Below, in pieces: positions 27,422 through 36,519 of a stretch of 64,000 bases of DNA. The stretch is from an uncultured Muribaculum sp. Lineage in GTDB: Bacteria; Bacteroidota; Bacteroidia; Bacteroidales; Muribaculaceae. The notes below the pieces were generated by a model, which searched no databases, was not told the DNA's origin, and saw only the letters and a list, made by a program, of their open reading frames with translations. The DNA lies in assembly GCA_910587665.1 (NCBI GenBank), contig CAJUMZ010000014.1:1-64000 (forward strand), written 5' to 3'. The position numbers and the translations under genes were made by a program. How positions within the stretch are numbered: the stretch's first letter is position 1; each line of letters begins with the position of its first letter.

Positions 27422-29857
27422 TCAGCGGATATTGGCGATACCGATTATATCGGAGAACACGCCTGCGGCAGTCACCTCGGCTCCGGCGCCATAACCCTTG
27501 ATCACCATCGGATACTCGTTGTAACGCTCGGTAGTGATAAGTATGACATTGTTACTTCCTTCAAGATGATAGAAGGGATGTATAGAGCTTACTTTCTGCA
27601 ACCCGACACTTGTGACACCATTGTCAAGACGCGCAACGAAACGGAAATGCTCGCCGGCACTCTCCGCCTCCGAGCGCTGGCGCTCGAAATCGCCGTCAAT
27701 CTCGGTTATGTTACGATAAAAATCATCTAACGTGCCGAGGAAATATTTTTCGGGGATGAAAAGCCGCGCCTCGACATCATCCTGCTCTACCTTATATCCC
27801 GCTTCACGGGCAAGAATCACAAGCTTGCGTATGACATCCTTGCCGCTCAGGTCGGTGCGTGGGTCAGGCTCACTGTAACCGGCTTCCTGCGCCATCTTTA
27901 TAGCGCGGCTCATCGGTATCTCACGACTCAACACATTAAATATGTAATTGAGCGTGCCACTCACCACTGCCTCGATTTTAAGAATACGGTCACCTGAGTT
28001 TATCAGGTTGTTGATAGTGTTTATAATCGGCAGACCGGCACCGACATTGGTCTCAAACAGAAACTTGACATCCTTTTTATGAGTGATACGCTTTAACCGG
28101 GCATAATCCTCATATTTTCCCGATGCCGCAATCTTGTTGGCCGCCACCACATTGACGTTATGGTCAAGGAGGTCGGCATATAAGGCTGCTATCTCCTCAC
28201 TTGAGGTGCAATCAACAAACACCGAGTTAAATATATTCATTCCGATTACCCCGTTACGTATATTTTCAGGAGTAGCGGGAATATCAGACTTGTCAAGACG
28301 CTCCTTATAATATTCCGTATCGATTCCCTCACGGTCAAACACACACTTACGTGAATTGGCGATACCGACAAGACGGAGTTTCAATGACTTGTTTTCAAGA
28401 AGATTGGCTTGCTGGGCGTGAATCTGCGACAGAAGATTTCTGCCGACATTTCCTATTCCGACAACAAACAGGTTTAAGACCTGAGTGTCAGACAGGAAAA
28501 AACTGTCATGAATTACATTGAGGGCTTTTCGCAGGTTATTGTGTTCGATCACAAAGGAGATATTGGTCTCCGACGCGCCCTGTGCACATGCAATCACACT
28601 GATACCGTTTCTTCCGAGTGTATTGAAAAGCTTTCCGGCGATACCGGTGGTATGCTTCATGTTCTCGCCTACAATCGCTACAGTGGCAAGATTCGGCTCG
28701 GCAATTATATCGCTTAGCGAACCTGCCTGCAATTCCGGGGCAAATTGCTCGCGAAGCACCTCGATGGCATGATCGGCATCGGCATTGCGCACGGCGAAAG
28801 AGGTATTGTTTTCACTCGCCGCCTGACTCACAAGGAACACGGATATGCCGTTTTTGGCAAGAGTATTGAAAATACGCGAGTTTATACCTATCACACCCAC
28901 CATACCAAGACCCTGCACGGTGATAAGGCAGGTGTCGTTGATCGACGATATACCTTTGATCGCCTTTCCCTCCGGCGACGGATGCTGCTCGCTTATACAT
29001 GTACCCGGTGCCTCCGGATTAAATGTGTTTTTGATCCGGATAGGTATATTTTTATGGAATACCGGGTAGATCGTAGGGGGATATATGACCTTCGCACCGA
29101 AGTTACAAAGCTCCATAGCCTCCGTAAACGACAGATGGTCAATCACAAGCGCGCCATTGATCACCCTCGGGTCGGCAGTCATGAATCCGTCAACATCGGT
29201 CCATATCTCAAGCACGGAGGCATCAAGCGCAGCGGCAAGTATTGCCGCCGTATAGTCAGAGCCACCCCTGCCGAGATTGGTCACATTGCCGTCACGATCG
29301 CTTGCAATGAAACCCGGAACAAGCGCCACCTTGAAATTAAGGTTGTCAAACACCTCGTGGACACGCCTCTGGGTGGTATCGTTGTCAAGTACATGCTTGT
29401 TCCACTGCTTTTCTGTCTTTATGAAATTACGGCTGTCAAGATGGGTGGCACCGTCGATGATACGTGATATTATCACCGATGACAACCGCTCCCCATAGCT
29501 CACAATGATATCAAGGGTGCGGTCGCTCAAATCTTTTATAAGGTTTACGCCACGGTATATATTGCCAAGCTCCTCAAGCAGCGGATTGACAATCGACTGT
29601 ACGTCGAGTCTGCTATGCTCCGGCACTATGCCGTCGATCACCTTGTGATGGCGGTCGACGATGCGGGCATAATTTTCCAGATAGGATATATCGCCTTGCG
29701 CGGCAAGACGCGCGGTGTTGATAAGCTGGTCGGTGATACCGCCAAGAGCCGACACCACGACTATGACCGGCTCACTCTGCCCCTCCACGATAGCCTTCAC
29801 ATTGCGAAGACTCTCGACAGTGCCCACCGAAGTGCCGCCAAATTTCAATACTTTCAT
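27422..29857 (-). CDS. thrA: Bifunctional aspartokinase / homoserine dehydrogenase
   Basis: Catalyses the first and third steps of the aspartate route to threonine. Aspartokinase domain (about 1-290; start MKVLKFGGTSVG), two ACT regulatory domains (about 310-460; GVIGINSRIF, TGIAGKLFNTLGRNG), and the homoserine dehydrogenase domain (about 463-811; NAD(P)-binding VVGIGNVGRNLL, catalytic region NVGAGLPIINT). The 811-residue length is that of ThrA of E. coli. The ACT domains suggest threonine feedback control. It is first in the thrA-apgM-thrC operon. Confidence 0.97.
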   Translation of the reverse strand: MKVLKFGGTSVGTVESLRNVKAIVEGQSEPVIVVVSALGGITDQLINTARLAAQGDISYLENYARIVDRHHKVIDGIVPEHSRLDVQSIVNPLLEELGNIYRGVNLIKDLSDRTLDIIVSYGERLSSVIISRIIDGATHLDSRNFIKTEKQWNKHVLDNDTTQRRVHEVFDNLNFKVALVPGFIASDRDGNVTNLGRGGSDYTAAILAAALDASVLEIWTDVDGFMTADPRVINGALVIDHLSFTEAMELCNFGAKVIYPPTIYPVFHKNIPIRIKNTFNPEAPGTCISEQHPSPEGKAIKGISSINDTCLITVQGLGMVGVIGINSRIFNTLAKNGISVFLVSQAASENNTSFAVRNADADHAIEVLREQFAPELQAGSLSDIIAEPNLATVAIVGENMKHTTGIAGKLFNTLGRNGISVIACAQGASETNISFVIEHNNLRKALNVIHDSFFLSDTQVLNLFVVGIGNVGRNLLSQIHAQQANLLENKSLKLRLVGIANSRKCVFDREGIDTEYYKERLDKSDIPATPENIRNGVIGMNIFNSVFVDCTSSEEIAALYADLLDHNVNVVAANKIAASGKYEDYARLKRITHKKDVKFLFETNVGAGLPIINTINNLINSGDRILKIEAVVSGTLNYIFNVLSREIPMSRAIKMAQEAGYSEPDPRTDLSGKDVIRKLVILAREAGYKVEQDDVEARLFIPEKYFLGTLDDFYRNITEIDGDFERQRSEAESAGEHFRFVARLDNGVTSVGLQKVSSIHPFYHLEGSNNVILITTERYNEYPMVIKGYGAGAEVTAAGVFSDIIGIANIR

Positions 29858-29909
29858 TTCCAGTTACAATCTAAATTTATATCGTTTTGACACGATTTTA
29901 TCGAGTATG

Positions 29910-29940
29910 CAAAGTTAATGTAAATTAGACTCTAAAAAAA
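29910..29940 (-). promoter_or_regulatory. Candidate promoter of the threonine operon
   Basis: TAACTTTG (29910-29917) on the minus strand with TTTT at the 19-base -33 position (29937-29940), one mismatch from TTTG. Confidence 0.5.
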
Positions 29941-29968
29941 GCCAACAATTAACTAATTGCACGATATA

Positions 29969-30367
29969 TCAGAATTTTCTCAGTTCGAGATGGGCATAAT
30001 CCGACTCAAGTGTCATTTTGCTCCCCGACAGGTGGAGTATGCGGAAAGTGGTCACCTTACTGTTGATGCCCCACGGCTCAAGCTGCTCCGGAGTGGCGTA
30101 GGGCGCCTCAAGCTTCAGTTCGTCACCCTCATAGATCATGTTTCCGGCAATACTGTAGCCCCCGGTTTTACGCAGATTGAATGTATGAAGAAACAGGCAA
30201 TAATATATTCCCTCCGGGTTCACTGTCCTTCCATCCTTATACTCTATGCTCATCACCTGCCACATCCCGTCAAGGTCACCGTTGATTGAGCGTTTGCGAC
30301 ACGACACCGCCGCCACGGCAAGCAGTGCGGTCATCAGCAATACTATTATCTTATTGGTCATTTTCAT
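29969..30367 (-). CDS. Small lipocalin-like lipoprotein
   Basis: A lipoprotein signal (LLAVAAVSCRKR; Cys near residue 23) precedes a beta-rich domain of about 105 residues beginning LDGMWQVMSIEYKDG, the usual start of the small lipocalin-like lipoproteins of Bacteroidales. I chose the ATG at 30367, which overlaps the stop of the Wzi-like gene (ATGA); an in-frame Met two codons upstream is also possible. Function is unknown; the operon with the Wzi-like protein suggests an envelope or capsule role (inference). Confidence 0.75.
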   Translation of the reverse strand: MKMTNKIIVLLMTALLAVAAVSCRKRSINGDLDGMWQVMSIEYKDGRTVNPEGIYYCLFLHTFNLRKTGGYSIAGNMIYEGDELKLEAPYATPEQLEPWGINSKVTTFRILHLSGSKMTLESDYAHLELRKF

Positions 30368-31830
30368 AGCCATCCTGTCTTTCTAAGGGTTAACATCACT
30401 CCGAAACTCTTGCCGAGAAGTCCGCCGGCATCACCGCCAATCGACAGTATGCCCGCTCCTCCTTTGACCCAACGTGGATTATAAGTCACCTCAAGAAGCC
30501 CGTTATAGTTGTTTTTCACTTCGGGATAAGGCGTATCATATGTGCCCCAGTTGCGGGAATAAGTCAGAAGCACCCTGTAGCCAAGCTCCGGCAGAGGCTG
30601 CCCCATGAATCCCAGGTGATGGGCTACAACACGGTTGGACTTGAAAAGGAGCATTCCGTCGCGGTTGTAGATCGGCGACAGCAGTATCGGATTACCGATG
30701 CCCATTCCCCAGTGCTGCCAACCGGTATATATACCGTGGTTATAGTAATTGTCGCGACCACTCACCTGCTCCGGTATACTGTTGTCATGGTCCCAATACA
30801 CCGAGCTGCTCTGATCCTTTGTATACAGGAATTCATACACAAGCTGCGACACGGCGGGATTTTGAGGGAAATTGACTTCAACGCCCCAAAGCCCGTCACG
30901 CCAGTCATAGTCAAATGTCATCTGTGAGTGATCCTCGAAGAAGTGATTGTAATATATACCCACACCCCATTCAGGGGTTATGTTCCAGCCGATTTTAGCG
31001 TCCCAGCTGCCAACATGATTACCATATATATTGGTCTGCTCGCCAACAGGAGTGTCCTCACCTCCTGATGACGGAAACAATACCTTTATTATATCCTTGA
31101 ATCCGTTGGGCATGTCGATGACCTTGTCGCCGGTGATAGACTTACCGCCAAACTGTGCTGCCATCTCCAGTCCGCCCTCAAACCACACGGGAAATTTATC
31201 CATATTACCCACTTTCAAGAACAGAGCCTTGGAATGGTAAAGTACATGCTCGGTGTGCTTACTCCCGGGGGCGGCAAATGACTTCTGCCAACGGTCGTCG
31301 GTAAACATGCCGTAAGCGATGTATCCTTTTACCGAAAGCCATTTTTTTGTGCCCGGCACAGCGGTATAATTAGGTATTCCGGCACGTATCTGGGGGATCG
31401 GTCGCGCATTGCCGGAATAAAGCAGGTTGCCGCTTCCGAGCTGACGATTGTTAAACTCTTGGTTGATATTTTCCTTGCTGCCGATTGTCAACCCGAGACA
31501 ACGATATTTCAACTCGGCATAAAGCTGCTGGATGATAAACGAGGAGCTGAAGTTATAGGCACCGGCAAGATCAACCCCCGCACCCCATGAGAAGCGTCGC
31601 TCCGGTTCAATCTCCTTGAACAGGCCCACCCGCAGGTAACCGTTGTTTTTCTCTATTGACGCAAGACCCTCACGGTTGTTGACAAGCCAGAAAGGGGTGT
31701 TTTCCCCCGTACTGAAACTTACCTCACCCTCCACCTTGTAATAAAGTCCGTCAATGGCAAAGCCCGACGGTACACAGGCAAGCATGGCGGCAAGTGTGCA
31801 TAATTGTCGTAATCCTTTAAATAATCTCAT
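30364..31830 (-). CDS. Capsule assembly Wzi-family outer membrane protein
   Basis: Signal peptide (about 1-25, ending VPSGFA) and a 488-residue beta-strand-rich protein. The sequence pattern (GEVSFSTGENTPFWLVNNREGL, YNHFFEDHSQM, YNHGIYTGWQHWGMGIGNP) fits the Wzi outer-membrane barrel family, whose founding member helps hold capsular polysaccharide on the surface. No capsule synthesis genes lie next to it. A TAACTTTG -7 element is at 31856-31863. It is followed by a translationally coupled lipoprotein gene. Confidence 0.85.
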   Translation of the reverse strand: MRLFKGLRQLCTLAAMLACVPSGFAIDGLYYKVEGEVSFSTGENTPFWLVNNREGLASIEKNNGYLRVGLFKEIEPERRFSWGAGVDLAGAYNFSSSFIIQQLYAELKYRCLGLTIGSKENINQEFNNRQLGSGNLLYSGNARPIPQIRAGIPNYTAVPGTKKWLSVKGYIAYGMFTDDRWQKSFAAPGSKHTEHVLYHSKALFLKVGNMDKFPVWFEGGLEMAAQFGGKSITGDKVIDMPNGFKDIIKVLFPSSGGEDTPVGEQTNIYGNHVGSWDAKIGWNITPEWGVGIYYNHFFEDHSQMTFDYDWRDGLWGVEVNFPQNPAVSQLVYEFLYTKDQSSSVYWDHDNSIPEQVSGRDNYYNHGIYTGWQHWGMGIGNPILLSPIYNRDGMLLFKSNRVVAHHLGFMGQPLPELGYRVLLTYSRNWGTYDTPYPEVKNNYNGLLEVTYNPRWVKGGAGILSIGGDAGGLLGKSFGVMLTLRKTGWL

Positions 31831-31958
31831 AAACAGCTTTAAGTAATATTCAATGCAAAGTTACTACTTTTGTAAAAATATATTATCCCTCGTGCAACCT
31901 TTTTACCATATGTTGCATCTAATTGGCAAACAACGCAAAAAATTAATAGTTTATCAAT

Positions 31959-32645
31959 ATGAAAAATTTTATCATGCCCGTTGTGGCAACCATACTCCTC
32001 GTGTTCACATCCTGCGCCCGTGACTTTCGAGATGAAGCAAATCTTGCAGCCGAAATTTCCGCCAAACTGTCGGAAAGCCTTAAATCGCTCGGCGACTCCA
32101 CTTTCAACAACGTAGTGATCACTTCAGTCGATGATTCATCAGACTCTGACAGCATCAACGTGGTGACAAGCGGATTCACAGCCGATGACCGCGGAAACCT
32201 CTACGTCAGCATCTCGGCAAACAACGACAGTGACTACCCTGATGAATGGTGGGTAAGCATTGTGGCGATAACCGCAACGGCTTTGATTTTCAGTGGCCCG
32301 ATACTTGTTGTATTCATTGTGTGCTTCTTTATCTATAAGAGCAAGCGCGACCGCAACCGCGTAATCATGGAATCGCTTGCCACAGGTCGCCCGCTGCCGG
32401 ATCGCTTCTACAATATCCCCGACCGTAAGCCTCGCCTTCAGCCGGCAGTCAATTACCTCGCATGGAGTGCAGGATTCTTCGCCTTCTTCTTGATCAGAGA
32501 CAAGACTTCTATGGCGATGCTTACCCTCATACCGTTTATAATCGGTATCGGCAAACTTGCCACCTATATAATAGCCACCCGCAAGAGCGGAAATACCGAC
32601 AATAACAGCGACACCCCCACCACCTTCTGCGACAATGTTGAGTAA
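31959..32645 (+). CDS. DUF6249-like membrane protein
   Basis: A lipoprotein-like signal (LLVFTSCARD) and a Ser/Asp-rich periplasmic stretch precede a transmembrane helix near residue 95-118, a basic cytoplasmic segment with ESLATGRPLPDRFY, and two more helices. The arrangement matches the DUF6249 group that accompanies ECF sigma factors in Bacteroidales. Its stop lies 11 bases inside the following sigma gene, so the two are coupled. Function is unknown; a sensor or modulator role for the sigma factor is inference. Confidence 0.75.
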   Translation: MKNFIMPVVATILLVFTSCARDFRDEANLAAEISAKLSESLKSLGDSTFNNVVITSVDDSSDSDSINVVTSGFTADDRGNLYVSISANNDSDYPDEWWVSIVAITATALIFSGPILVVFIVCFFIYKSKRDRNRVIMESLATGRPLPDRFYNIPDRKPRLQPAVNYLAWSAGFFAFFLIRDKTSMAMLTLIPFIIGIGKLATYIIATRKSGNTDNNSDTPTTFCDNVE

Positions 32646-33162
32646 ATGGGAAGAGTTACGCCTGATTGCCCGATGTGTCACCGGCGACGACCGCGACGCA
32701 TTCGGGCAGCTGGTGGAAGAGTATAATGACGGACTGCGGCGGTTTCTGCTCAACCTGACTTTGGGCGACGCATCGCTGACCGACGACCTTGCCCAGGAGA
32801 CATTTATAAAGGCTTACCTTTCCTTGCGCTCCTACCGTGGCATTGCCCGCTTCCGCACATGGCTCTACCGAATCGCGTACAACGAATTTTACATGCACCT
32901 GCGACGACGACACGAGACCGACGGCTTTGAAAGCGGCTACGACAATGTCGCCGACTCCGTGTCGCCCCATGCCGCCGGCGATGCCCGGATGGATGTGGAG
33001 CGATGCCTGAAAGCCCTCTCCGAAGCTGAACGCACTGCCGTGCTGCTGTTTTATATGGATGACCGCCCAATCAAGGAGATCGCCGACATAATGCAGATGC
33101 CGCAAGGCACCGTCAAGTCCCATCTCTCGCGTGCCAAGGCAAAGATGGCAAAATTGTTTTAA
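32635..33162 (+). CDS. ECF-type RNA polymerase sigma factor
   Basis: A 175-residue sigma-70 family protein. Region 2 (about 20-90) has LTDDLAQETFIKAYLSLRSYRG and FRTWLYRIAYNEF; region 4 (about 120-170) has IKEIADIMQMPQGTVKSHLSRAKAKM. It is translationally coupled with the DUF6249-like gene and is followed after 20 bases by a small membrane protein, together a three-gene signalling unit. Confidence 0.92.
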   Translation: MLSKWEELRLIARCVTGDDRDAFGQLVEEYNDGLRRFLLNLTLGDASLTDDLAQETFIKAYLSLRSYRGIARFRTWLYRIAYNEFYMHLRRRHETDGFESGYDNVADSVSPHAAGDARMDVERCLKALSEAERTAVLLFYMDDRPIKEIADIMQMPQGTVKSHLSRAKAKMAKLF

Positions 33163-33182
33163 TCACTAAACTTCATAAAATC

Positions 33183-33527
33183 ATGAACCGACATATCGAC
33201 AACTCCACCCTCTCCGACGCCCGATTGAAAGAACTGTTCAAGAAAGAGCTCCCGCAGGCTCCGCACAACCCTTGGTTTGTGCGCAAGGTCATCAACCGGC
33301 TCCCCGAAAAAGAGACACCCGCAGGCTCCCGCATCGAGAGTATATCCTATCTCATCGCGATCATTGCCCTCATCACCGCTTGGTGTAAGTTTGCAATTGG
33401 CGTAAGTGCGGCAGGCGTATTCACCGGCGGCGACCTCATCCGCCTGCTCTTCATCGGGACCGTGAGCATGATAATCGCCCTCAGCTACCTCGCACCCCGC
33501 GTGCGCCGCTGGCTCTCCGAAGCCTGA
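33183..33527 (+). CDS. Small two-helix membrane protein downstream of the sigma factor
   Basis: A 114-residue protein with a cytoplasmic N-terminus containing LKELFKKELPQAPHNPWFVRKVINRLPEKE and two transmembrane helices (about 55-75 and 83-102). The N-terminal pattern resembles DUF5056-type proteins that follow ECF sigma genes, so it may be an anti-sigma factor (inference). Its last 43 bases overlap antisense with the end of the lanthipeptide elimination-domain gene, marking the left border of the AT-rich island. Confidence 0.7.
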   Translation: MNRHIDNSTLSDARLKELFKKELPQAPHNPWFVRKVINRLPEKETPAGSRIESISYLIAIIALITAWCKFAIGVSAAGVFTGGDLIRLLFIGTVSMIIALSYLAPRVRRWLSEA

Positions 33528-34369
33528 CCCACAAGCTTATTCCTACATATTAGACTTTCGTATTCATGATATAAGAAAAAGTATAGTATCATCTCAATCT
33601 CACGATTTGATGCTTCAAACAGACGATTCATCATCATGTGCAAGCATGACGGAATATCTAATGAATAAAACTTGGGCTCTTGAGATAATTTCAAAAACTC
33701 TGAATCTCTTTTATGTATAATCTTATGTATTGACTTATCTATCTCTCCTTTAGAAACAATATTATCAATCAATTTCCTATTCTTACGAAACAGGGAATTT
33801 AAACTTTTAGAATTATGTTCATTGAATCCAAACTCAGTTTTATAGGCTCCGGATAATTTATTCATCAAATCGCGCTTACGTAAATTGTCCATTTTAAACA
33901 CCGTTAAAAAATGGTCAATACTATATAGCGCATACCACCATCGGTAATCTTTCGGTAATAATGACAAAACTTTAATTGCATCACAGGTATACACACTATC
34001 AATGTAAAACACGGATTCTGACATTATCATTTGCCTCTCACCATAACGTTCTATTTCACGCTCATATGTATCTATACAAATTCTATGTATGAGCTGCGTA
34101 TCTATATATTTAGCTAATTCTTTGTTAACTTTAACTAATATATCCCCGATAAAAGTAGGGTCAACGACATGCAATCTTAATCTCAAATGATAATCCGGAT
34201 CAGAATATCGAATGAAAAACCATTTATCAATCCATGACTTTCGTAAAAATCCATTCATCAATGGTTTTATTGTATTTTTCAAAACATCATCAGCCGTTGA
34301 AATACCCAAATAGATTTTAAAATATAGCCATTCACTACCGGGATAAAAAGAACGAACAATTTTAGTCAT
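33485..34369 (-). CDS. Lanthipeptide dehydratase elimination-domain protein (split LanB C-terminal half)
   Basis: Resembles the SpaB C-terminal / thiopeptide-type biosynthesis domain, which removes glutamate from glutamylated Ser/Thr to yield dehydroamino acids. The diagnostic N-terminal block is SEWLYFKIYLG and WFFIRYSDPDYHLRLRL (about 12-65). It is a separate protein, whereas most class I LanB enzymes carry this domain fused; split enzymes are known from Bacteroidetes pinensins. The start overlaps the stop of the glutamylation gene by four bases. The last 14 or so codons (ending SQRRTRGAR) are read antisense through GC-rich neighbouring DNA and look like a non-native tail. Confidence 0.88.
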   Translation of the reverse strand: MTKIVRSFYPGSEWLYFKIYLGISTADDVLKNTIKPLMNGFLRKSWIDKWFFIRYSDPDYHLRLRLHVVDPTFIGDILVKVNKELAKYIDTQLIHRICIDTYEREIERYGERQMIMSESVFYIDSVYTCDAIKVLSLLPKDYRWWYALYSIDHFLTVFKMDNLRKRDLMNKLSGAYKTEFGFNEHNSKSLNSLFRKNRKLIDNIVSKGEIDKSIHKIIHKRDSEFLKLSQEPKFYSLDIPSCLHMMMNRLFEASNREIEMILYFFLYHEYESLICRNKLVGQASESQRRTRGAR

Positions 34370-36519
34370 TTTAAAGTATCTTTAATTAGTGGCATAATAA
34401 TCTCATAAACCCTATCTTTCGTGTCAACATCAGGTAAAAATTCCTGTATTAGAACTTTATCCCTATTTTTCATTTCCGACGTCAATGTATCCATACTTAA
34501 TGTGCTATTTAAGTCTACAGGCAATACATTATCGCCCATCACCAATTGTATATATTGAGGCAGACCGTTTTCTTTAACCCAATTCTTAAACAGATTTATA
34601 TCAATCGTATTATTCTTTTTGAAAATTTGAGTATCGACCAACCATTGTTCATGACTCAAAACAACATTCTTATATACCACCCTCGGCAAATGAGAATATA
34701 TACTATCAATACCACCCCATGAAAACGCCACAAACGACTTTAACGACTGATGCTGTAAATCGCAAAGAAAACGATAAATCGGAGATGGATTATTAGCATA
34801 ATTATGGGCTGTTGACAATTTTGGAATGATCCTCTTATTCAAACTCTTTGAGAACAAAACGATCTGTCCGTTTCTGACCTTTATATATAGGTCTGATACA
34901 GGTATTGCATGTTTTGAGTCCAATAATGAATTTGCATTTACCATTATTTCATAATCTCGCAGCTGTTGACGGGATAAAATATTTGCGGTTCTCATTCCGG
35001 GAATGTAGGCAACTTCGGCAATTATTGTATCCTCGGGCATCAATTCTTGTTCCTTTTCAGCAATATTCTTTATTAAGTCGGCAATGTCGGACTCGCAATA
35101 GCCGAAACGAGCGAGCAAATTAACAGCCGAACTTCCCGTAAAATGTAATCCGTCTATTATGTATTCTTCGCTCGAATCCTTATAATATTTAAACATTGCA
35201 CCCATTGACATAGGAAAATTTGACACACCGCTTTTATATGATTTCCCATCATAGAGTTGAATAGGTTTATGTGAGTTGAAATCATAAAAGGCAAGTTTGT
35301 CCAATAATAGGCGAGTAAGCGGCGTCACACTTAATTGTCCAAATCCCATTCCCCTTCCCGGAAATCTAATCTCTTTCAATATAGAATACTGTATTTGATC
35401 TCGCTCGACCACGTAACCGATACCGATATCCGGGTCTAAAGCTTCCAGCAAAGGAATGGACTGGCTTTCATATCTCCCCAAAAAACGTTGTCTAAAATTA
35501 GACAATTTGCTGTCTTCGTATCTGACAGTATAATGGTTCAGGAAATTAAAACATTCAACAATTGATTGCTCCACATCTTTTGACAACGTAATGTCGCATC
35601 CATTGCAGGATGAATCAACCTGAAAAAGATATTTTTTATCAATAGATATATCCGCTTTTTCCAAAATATCTTTAGCTAAGTCATATTGCTCCTTTATGAG
35701 CAACGTATTTTTAGTCGCATTTAATGTTTTGACAATTTCCTTTAGATCAGCCAAAACTTTCTTACCGTTAAGATCTAACTTATCACTTACATCGGTATAA
35801 TAATCCAACATATCAGGTCCACAAATATATGGCTCCAACTCACTTACCAAAATCTGCCGTTGCACCAACAAATCAAGATATGCCTTAGCATCATCCAATG
35901 TTATTTCAAAATCATCTGTAATGCGATTGATTAATTCACTCCATGAAATATAATCAGGCGATTGACGCAAGACAAAAACAAGCAATGACGATTTTCTCAA
36001 TTCCATTATTTGGAAAAAACTGTCACCAATTCCGTATGAGCGAAAAATATATCTGACTATTCTTTTATACTCAATCAATGTAGGATTTACCCTATAGCAC
36101 AATTTATCCCGATTACTCTTTTTGAGCATATTGCAGAGCATAATCATAGTAGCCATATCCAATCTGATATGAGCATGTATCTTATCTGAATCTATGTTCA
36201 AATCTGTAACCTTACCGATTTTTCCACAGGAAACGGCACTGAACAGAGCAAATGGAGTACATCTTGTCGACATTCTCGCCAAATATTTGAATAATGAACA
36301 CTCTACTCTCTTCTTATCTTTTTCTTTCAATTGCCCGGACTCCAATTTTCCAAGCTCATCACTCAATATCGGAGAAGCATAATAAATCGCTCTTTTAAAC
36401 TCATTATCTGAAATCAATCTCTTGAAATAATCTTGATTCTCAGAAGCAGAGAAAAACATTGATATCGGATAATATGGAAAACGCAAGACAAAATGCGATG
36501 CAAATTGATATCCACTCAT
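34366..36519 (-). CDS. Lanthipeptide dehydratase glutamylation-domain protein (split LanB N-terminal half)
   Basis: 717 residues matching the N-terminal lantibiotic dehydratase domain, which glutamylates Ser/Thr of the precursor using glutamyl-tRNA. The family motif appears as MSTRCTPFALFSAVSCGKIG (about 85-105), and the start FVLRFPYYPISMF is also typical. It lacks the elimination domain, which is supplied by the next gene. Four-base overlaps with the genes on both sides imply coupled translation. AT-rich codon use unlike the flanking core genes suggests horizontal acquisition of the operon. tRNA-Glu(CTC) at 47135 is not linked to it. Confidence 0.9.
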   Translation of the reverse strand: MSGYQFASHFVLRFPYYPISMFFSASENQDYFKRLISDNEFKRAIYYASPILSDELGKLESGQLKEKDKKRVECSLFKYLARMSTRCTPFALFSAVSCGKIGKVTDLNIDSDKIHAHIRLDMATMIMLCNMLKKSNRDKLCYRVNPTLIEYKRIVRYIFRSYGIGDSFFQIMELRKSSLLVFVLRQSPDYISWSELINRITDDFEITLDDAKAYLDLLVQRQILVSELEPYICGPDMLDYYTDVSDKLDLNGKKVLADLKEIVKTLNATKNTLLIKEQYDLAKDILEKADISIDKKYLFQVDSSCNGCDITLSKDVEQSIVECFNFLNHYTVRYEDSKLSNFRQRFLGRYESQSIPLLEALDPDIGIGYVVERDQIQYSILKEIRFPGRGMGFGQLSVTPLTRLLLDKLAFYDFNSHKPIQLYDGKSYKSGVSNFPMSMGAMFKYYKDSSEEYIIDGLHFTGSSAVNLLARFGYCESDIADLIKNIAEKEQELMPEDTIIAEVAYIPGMRTANILSRQQLRDYEIMVNANSLLDSKHAIPVSDLYIKVRNGQIVLFSKSLNKRIIPKLSTAHNYANNPSPIYRFLCDLQHQSLKSFVAFSWGGIDSIYSHLPRVVYKNVVLSHEQWLVDTQIFKKNNTIDINLFKNWVKENGLPQYIQLVMGDNVLPVDLNSTLSMDTLTSEMKNRDKVLIQEFLPDVDTKDRVYEIIMPLIKDTLK

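Noticed and set aside
28745..29467. A 240-codon open frame antisense to thrA
   Set aside because: Shadow of thrA; the composition reflects the other strand.
29858..29968. A threonine/isoleucine leader peptide attenuator before thrA
   Set aside because: No short Thr-rich frame or terminator/antiterminator pair was found; only a promoter-like element.
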